Shown here one piece after another: positions 4,916 to 7,138 of a DNA stretch of 7,138 nt. Source of the stretch: an uncultured Propionibacteriaceae bacterium (GTDB lineage: Bacteria > Actinomycetota > Actinomycetes > Propionibacteriales > Propionibacteriaceae); contig CAMCJC010000128.1 in assembly GCA_945875065.1 (NCBI GenBank), positions 1 to 7,138 of the forward strand. The letters are read 5' to 3'. Position 1 is the stretch's first letter. The number at the start of each line of letters is the position of its first letter. The notes under the pieces are model-generated. The model saw only the letters and a list, made by a program, of their open reading frames with translations, was not told the origin of the DNA and made no database searches. Made by a program: the position numbers and the translations under genes.

Positions 4916-5421
4916 GGCGGGTCAAGCGCCGCAGCGGGGCACGGGTGCTGCTGGTAGCCGGCGGCGACGTCCTGCTGCTCCGCGATTCTGACCCCGGGGT
5001 GCCGGAGTTCTCCTGGTGGGTCAGTCCTGGGGGCGGTTTGGAGTCGGACGAGGAACCGGTGGCTGGGGCGTGCCGGGAACTCGCGGAGGAGACCGGCCTC
5101 GACCTGCTTCCTGATCGGCTCCGGCTCGTCGGGCGGGGGACCGCTGTTCACGGGTACTCGGACCGCATCTTGATCCAAGACGAGGTGTTCTTCAGGGCGG
5201 AGGTCGCGCGATTCACGCCCTCGACGGCCGGCTGGACCGCCTCGGAACAGCAGCGGCTCAAGGGCTTCAGCTGGTGCTCGACGACGCCGCTGCCGGAGGG
5301 GGTGTGGCCGCAGCGGTTGGCGGAGTTGCTGGAGGCTGTAGCGCCCGTCGATCTCGGGTGCTACGAAGCGTCCAGCGTGCCGCTGAGTAGCGTCGAATGG
5401 GGCCTCACCGGTTGCGGTTGA
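4912..5421 (+). CDS. NUDIX hydrolase
   Basis: A 169-residue hydrolase of nucleoside diphosphates linked to another moiety; the substrate cannot be deduced. The Nudix box GGLESDEEPVAGACRELAEE plus TGL (residues 41-63) fits G-x5-E-x7-R-E-U-x-E-E-x-G-U exactly, with Glu56, Glu59 and Glu60 as expected metal ligands. The preceding ARVLLVAGGDVLLLRD (10-25) and SWWVSPGGG (34-42) are the usual first strands of the fold. The start GTG (4912-4914) overlaps the cutC stop as GTGA, and GGGAG (4899-4903) lies 8 nt upstream, so translational coupling with cutC is likely. The frame is open further back into cutC, but that part is a shadow of cutC. The 3' end overlaps the convergent membrane protein gene by 17 bp. 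Confidence 0.93.
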   Translation: MRRVKRRSGARVLLVAGGDVLLLRDSDPGVPEFSWWVSPGGGLESDEEPVAGACRELAEETGLDLLPDRLRLVGRGTAVHGYSDRILIQDEVFFRAEVARFTPSTAGWTASEQQRLKGFSWCSTTPLPEGVWPQRLAELLEAVAPVDLGCYEASSVPLSSVEWGLTGCG

Positions 5422-6088
5422 GCACCCACGAGAGCGCCCCGACGGCAAAGGCACCGCTCATCCACCGCACGATGTCGGCGATCGCCTCGAAGGTGCCGAT
5501 CGCGCCTGCCAACCAAACCAGCACGCCAATGACGATGGCTCCCCAGCCCAGCTGCCGCCCCACCGGCGTAGTGCGCAATAGCAGGATGCCCGCCACCGAG
5601 TACAGGTAGCAGGCCCCCATGGGAACCAAGATCGCCATCGCGAAGATCGCCACCGTGATCCACACGAGCGTGCGCTGCTGGTCGGTCAGGTGCGGCTGGA
5701 CGGGCGGACCCCACGGCTCGGCGATGCCCTGGTCCGGTGGGGCCAGGCGCTGCGCCGGATCCGGCGGTGGGAGGTCGACCCCGGCGTGCGCGCCGCTGAG
5801 GACGATCGGGTAACGCGGATCGCCCGCCGGTTGCCCGGTGTGGGCCGTCAGCAGCGCCGAGGAGACTTCGAACGGCATAGTCGGGTTACGGCGCACGGTG
5901 GTCGGGGCGCCCAGCTGTTCCAGCGGTAGTGCGGGGGCGGTGGCAGCGAAGTCGGCGGGCGCCGGGGCGGGTCCGGAAGTCGGTGACCGATATGGCTCGG
6001 CGTGCGGCAGTGGATCCACCTCGGGGGTCGCGAACCCGTCGGGTCGCTCAATGGGGGCGTAGGCCGCGCCGTCGGTCCAGGAAGCCAT
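5405..6088 (-). CDS. Hypothetical membrane protein with proline-rich N-terminal region
   Basis: A 227-residue protein of no family I can name. Residues 1-135 are rich in Pro, Ala and acidic residues, with runs such as SGPAPAPADF and DLPPPDPAQRLAPP, and are probably disordered. Residues 136-227 are membrane-embedded: hydrophobic stretches at about 140-171 (one or two segments), 181-199 and 208-223, ending in basic NRNR. A long disordered tail before three or four helices is common among actinobacterial hypothetical membrane proteins. ATG 6088 is chosen because a TAGGGT box lies 7 nt before it; the upstream in-frame extension to 6319 would run through the nagB control region and into nagB itself and is rejected. 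It converges on the NUDIX gene (17-bp overlap) and diverges from nagB. The function is unknown. Confidence 0.8.
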   Translation of the reverse strand: MASWTDGAAYAPIERPDGFATPEVDPLPHAEPYRSPTSGPAPAPADFAATAPALPLEQLGAPTTVRRNPTMPFEVSSALLTAHTGQPAGDPRYPIVLSGAHAGVDLPPPDPAQRLAPPDQGIAEPWGPPVQPHLTDQQRTLVWITVAIFAMAILVPMGACYLYSVAGILLLRTTPVGRQLGWGAIVIGVLVWLAGAIGTFEAIADIVRWMSGAFAVGALSWVLNRNR

Positions 6089-6095
6089 GGCGTCA

Positions 6096-6101
6096 ACCCT
6101 A
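6096..6101 (-). promoter_or_regulatory. -10 box of a probable leaderless promoter for the proline-rich membrane protein
   Basis: The minus strand reads TAGGGT, matching TAnnnT, followed by 7 nt and then the ATG at 6088. This spacing puts the transcription start at or one base before the start codon. I see no good -35 element 17-18 nt upstream, and only a distant AGGG could serve as a ribosome-binding site. Confidence 0.45.
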
Positions 6102-6164
6102 GCCGGTCGATGTGCACCTACGCTGAGCGTTTGAGCGTCCCTACCGATCGAGAGATGCTGCGCG

Positions 6165-6211
6165 AAAATTGCGCGAGTATTGTTCATTATGCGTGGTAAA
6201 TGCGCAATTTT
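6165..6211. promoter_or_regulatory. Perfect 10-bp inverted repeat in the nagB control region
   Basis: AAAATTGCGC (6165-6174) and GCGCAATTTT (6202-6211) are exact reverse complements separated by 27 nt, with centres 37 bp apart. They lie in an AT-rich pocket (about 6165-6232) within a GC-rich window, immediately before the nagB ribosome-binding site. The spacing suggests paired sites for a repressor, or a stem in the leader. The repeat does not look like the DasR site (TGGTCTAGACCA type) that controls amino-sugar genes in streptomycetes. The regulator is unknown. Confidence 0.5.
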
Positions 6212-6236
6212 GGCTGTTCTTTTGAAGGGATTCGTG

Positions 6237-7016
6237 ATGGAAGTTGTCATCTGTTCCGACGAACAGCAGGTTGGCCGGGTCGCAGCCGAGCGCGTCATCA
6301 AGCGACTGGCCGGGATCACGACGCCCGTGCTCGGGCTCGCGACCGGGAGCTCCCCGATCGCCCTCTACGCCGAGCTGGCCCGCCGCGCCGAGAACGGCGA
6401 CGTCGATCTCTCCCACGGCCTAGGTTTCGCCCTAGACGAGTACGTCGGCATCGCCCCTACCCACGAACTCAGCTACCGCGACACCATCCGCCGTACCGTC
6501 GTCGAGCCGCTGCGCATGTCGCCGGCGCGCGTCCGCGTTCCCGACGGCAACGCCGCCGACCTGAAGGCCGCCGCCGACGAGTATGACCGCGCCATCCGTG
6601 AAGCCGGGGGTGTAGACGTCCAGATCCTCGGCATCGGCGGCAACGGGCACATCGGCTTCAACGAGCCGACCTCCTCGTTCGGTTCTCGCACCCGCGTCAA
6701 GACTCTCACTCAGCGCACCCGGGACGACAACTCTCGTTTCTTCGCCACGGGGGAGAAGGTTCCGACGCACTGCGTCACCCAAGGACTCGGCACGATCATG
6801 GAAGCCCGCCACGTGGTCATGGTCGCCACCGGGGCGCACAAGGCCGACGCCGTCGCCGCGATGATCGAGGGTCCCGTCGCGGCGATGTGCCCCGCCTCCA
6901 TCCTCCAGTTCCACCCCAGCGTGCTCGTGGTGATTGACGAGGCGGCCGCCTCGAAGCTGACCTGCGCAGACTATTTCCGGCACATCGAGGACCACCGCGC
7001 GGAGGTCGGCGCCTGA
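6237..7016 (+). CDS. nagB: Glucosamine-6-phosphate deaminase
   Basis: Converts glucosamine-6-phosphate and water to fructose-6-phosphate and ammonia, the last committed step of N-acetylglucosamine and chitin-sugar catabolism in the cytoplasm. The 259 residues are near the usual length (E. coli 266). Motifs: the phosphate loop LATGSSP (34-40), FALDEYVG (64-71) with the catalytic Asp67, GIGGNGHIGFNEP (132-144) with His138 and Glu143, then SRTRVKTLTQRTRDDNSRFF. The E. coli Asp of NDGH is Asn136 here (GNGH), as I recall from Gram-positive NagB proteins. ATG 6237 is chosen because AAGGGA (6225-6230) sits 6 nt upstream and MEVVICSDEQQVGRVAA aligns with family N-termini; upstream in-frame TTG 6180 and ATG 6189 fall in the control region. 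No nagA or amino-sugar transporter is visible, so it appears monocistronic here. Confidence 0.96.
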   Translation: MEVVICSDEQQVGRVAAERVIKRLAGITTPVLGLATGSSPIALYAELARRAENGDVDLSHGLGFALDEYVGIAPTHELSYRDTIRRTVVEPLRMSPARVRVPDGNAADLKAAADEYDRAIREAGGVDVQILGIGGNGHIGFNEPTSSFGSRTRVKTLTQRTRDDNSRFFATGEKVPTHCVTQGLGTIMEARHVVMVATGAHKADAVAAMIEGPVAAMCPASILQFHPSVLVVIDEAAASKLTCADYFRHIEDHRAEVGA

Positions 7017-7055
7017 GGGGCTTTGGTGGCCGATTCGGCGCGGTCTTTGGCACGA

Positions 7056-7061
7056 TAGGAT
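7056..7061 (+). promoter_or_regulatory. Candidate -10 box for the cold-shock gene
   Basis: TAGGAT matches TAnnnT and lies 35 nt before the ATG at 7097, giving a leader of about 29 nt. I see no clear -35. The leader carries a direct repeat AGACCAG at 7077-7083 and 7087-7093. There is no strong Shine-Dalgarno; AGAAAGA is the nearest purine run. I see no convincing terminator hairpin between the nagB stop and this box. Confidence 0.45.
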
Positions 7062-7096
7062 GGCCTGCCAACACCTAGACCAGAAAGACCAGTGCC

Positions 7097-7138
7097 ATGC
7101 CCACGGGAAAGGTCCGCTTCTTCGACGCCGACAAGGGA
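7097..7138 (+). CDS. Cold-shock domain protein (partial, N-terminal 14 codons)
   Basis: The reading frame MPTGKVRFFDADKG runs to the window edge. It matches the N-terminus of CspA-type cold-shock proteins, small single-stranded nucleic-acid-binding proteins whose first strand reads GKVKWF-x-x-x-KG, and in particular the actinobacterial MPTGKV start. Phe8 and Phe9 occupy the usual WF/WY positions and Asp-Lys-Gly follows. RNP1 and RNP2 lie beyond the window, so length and type (about 67 residues or the longer actinobacterial form) cannot be judged. The gene probably has its own promoter. Confidence 0.85.
   Translation, partial: MPTGKVRFFDADKG

Noticed and set aside
6089..6319. N-terminal extension of the proline-rich membrane protein back to 6319
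   Set aside because: It would cross the nagB promoter region and overlap nagB codons antisense; the ATG at 6088 has a well-placed -10 box.
6432..6995. 187-codon minus-strand frame within nagB
   Set aside because: It is antisense to a clear NagB enzyme and its Val/Gly/Asp-rich translation shows no family resemblance.

Overview
The window looks like chromosomal DNA of a high-GC Gram-positive bacterium (Actinomycetota). The evidence is high GC with G/C-rich third codon positions, an 88-residue DUF3263 protein (an actinobacterial family), a stand-alone GroEL with a short Gly/Met tail behind two CIRCE operators, and several start codons placed about 6-7 nt after a TAnnnT -10 box, as in leaderless actinobacterial mRNAs. 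I cannot name the genus from sequence alone.

Layout. Positions 1-590 (minus) hold the N-terminal 196 codons of mannose-6-phosphate isomerase (manA), cut by the window edge. The 142-bp divergent gap to the next gene carries an 18-bp near-perfect palindrome that overlaps the likely -35 regions of both genes. DUF3263 (733-999, plus) runs tail-to-tail into a small HExxH putative metallopeptidase-like membrane protein (932-1432, minus), with a 68-bp antisense overlap. The 213-bp gap 1433-1645 is the groEL control region: a promoter fused with one CIRCE, a second CIRCE, and two hairpins, the second of which contains the Shine-Dalgarno sequence. groEL (1646-3277) has no groES beside it and ends in a 16-bp-stem terminator.

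Positions 3333-3788 hold no intact gene. About 3360-3669 is a decayed Fic-family gene, readable only by switching through all three frames and lacking the catalytic Fic core. Then comes a compact plus-strand set: a VanZ-like membrane protein (3789-4163), a CutC-family TIM-barrel protein (4208-4915) and a NUDIX hydrolase (4912-5421, overlapping cutC by 4 nt). A proline-rich membrane protein lies opposite (5405-6088, minus). A short AT-rich divergent region with a perfect 10-bp inverted repeat precedes nagB (6237-7016), glucosamine-6-phosphate deaminase. The window ends in the first 14 codons of a cold-shock protein (7097 onward).

How the genes relate. manA and nagB both feed sugar phosphates to fructose-6-phosphate, but they lie far apart and seem separately controlled. 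groEL and the cold-shock gene are temperature-stress functions. cutC and the NUDIX gene are probably co-translated. I see no mobile element, CRISPR array, tRNA or rRNA, and no convincing new multi-gene system. The best leads are regulatory (manA/DUF3263 operator, groEL leader, nagB repeat), plus the Fic relic.
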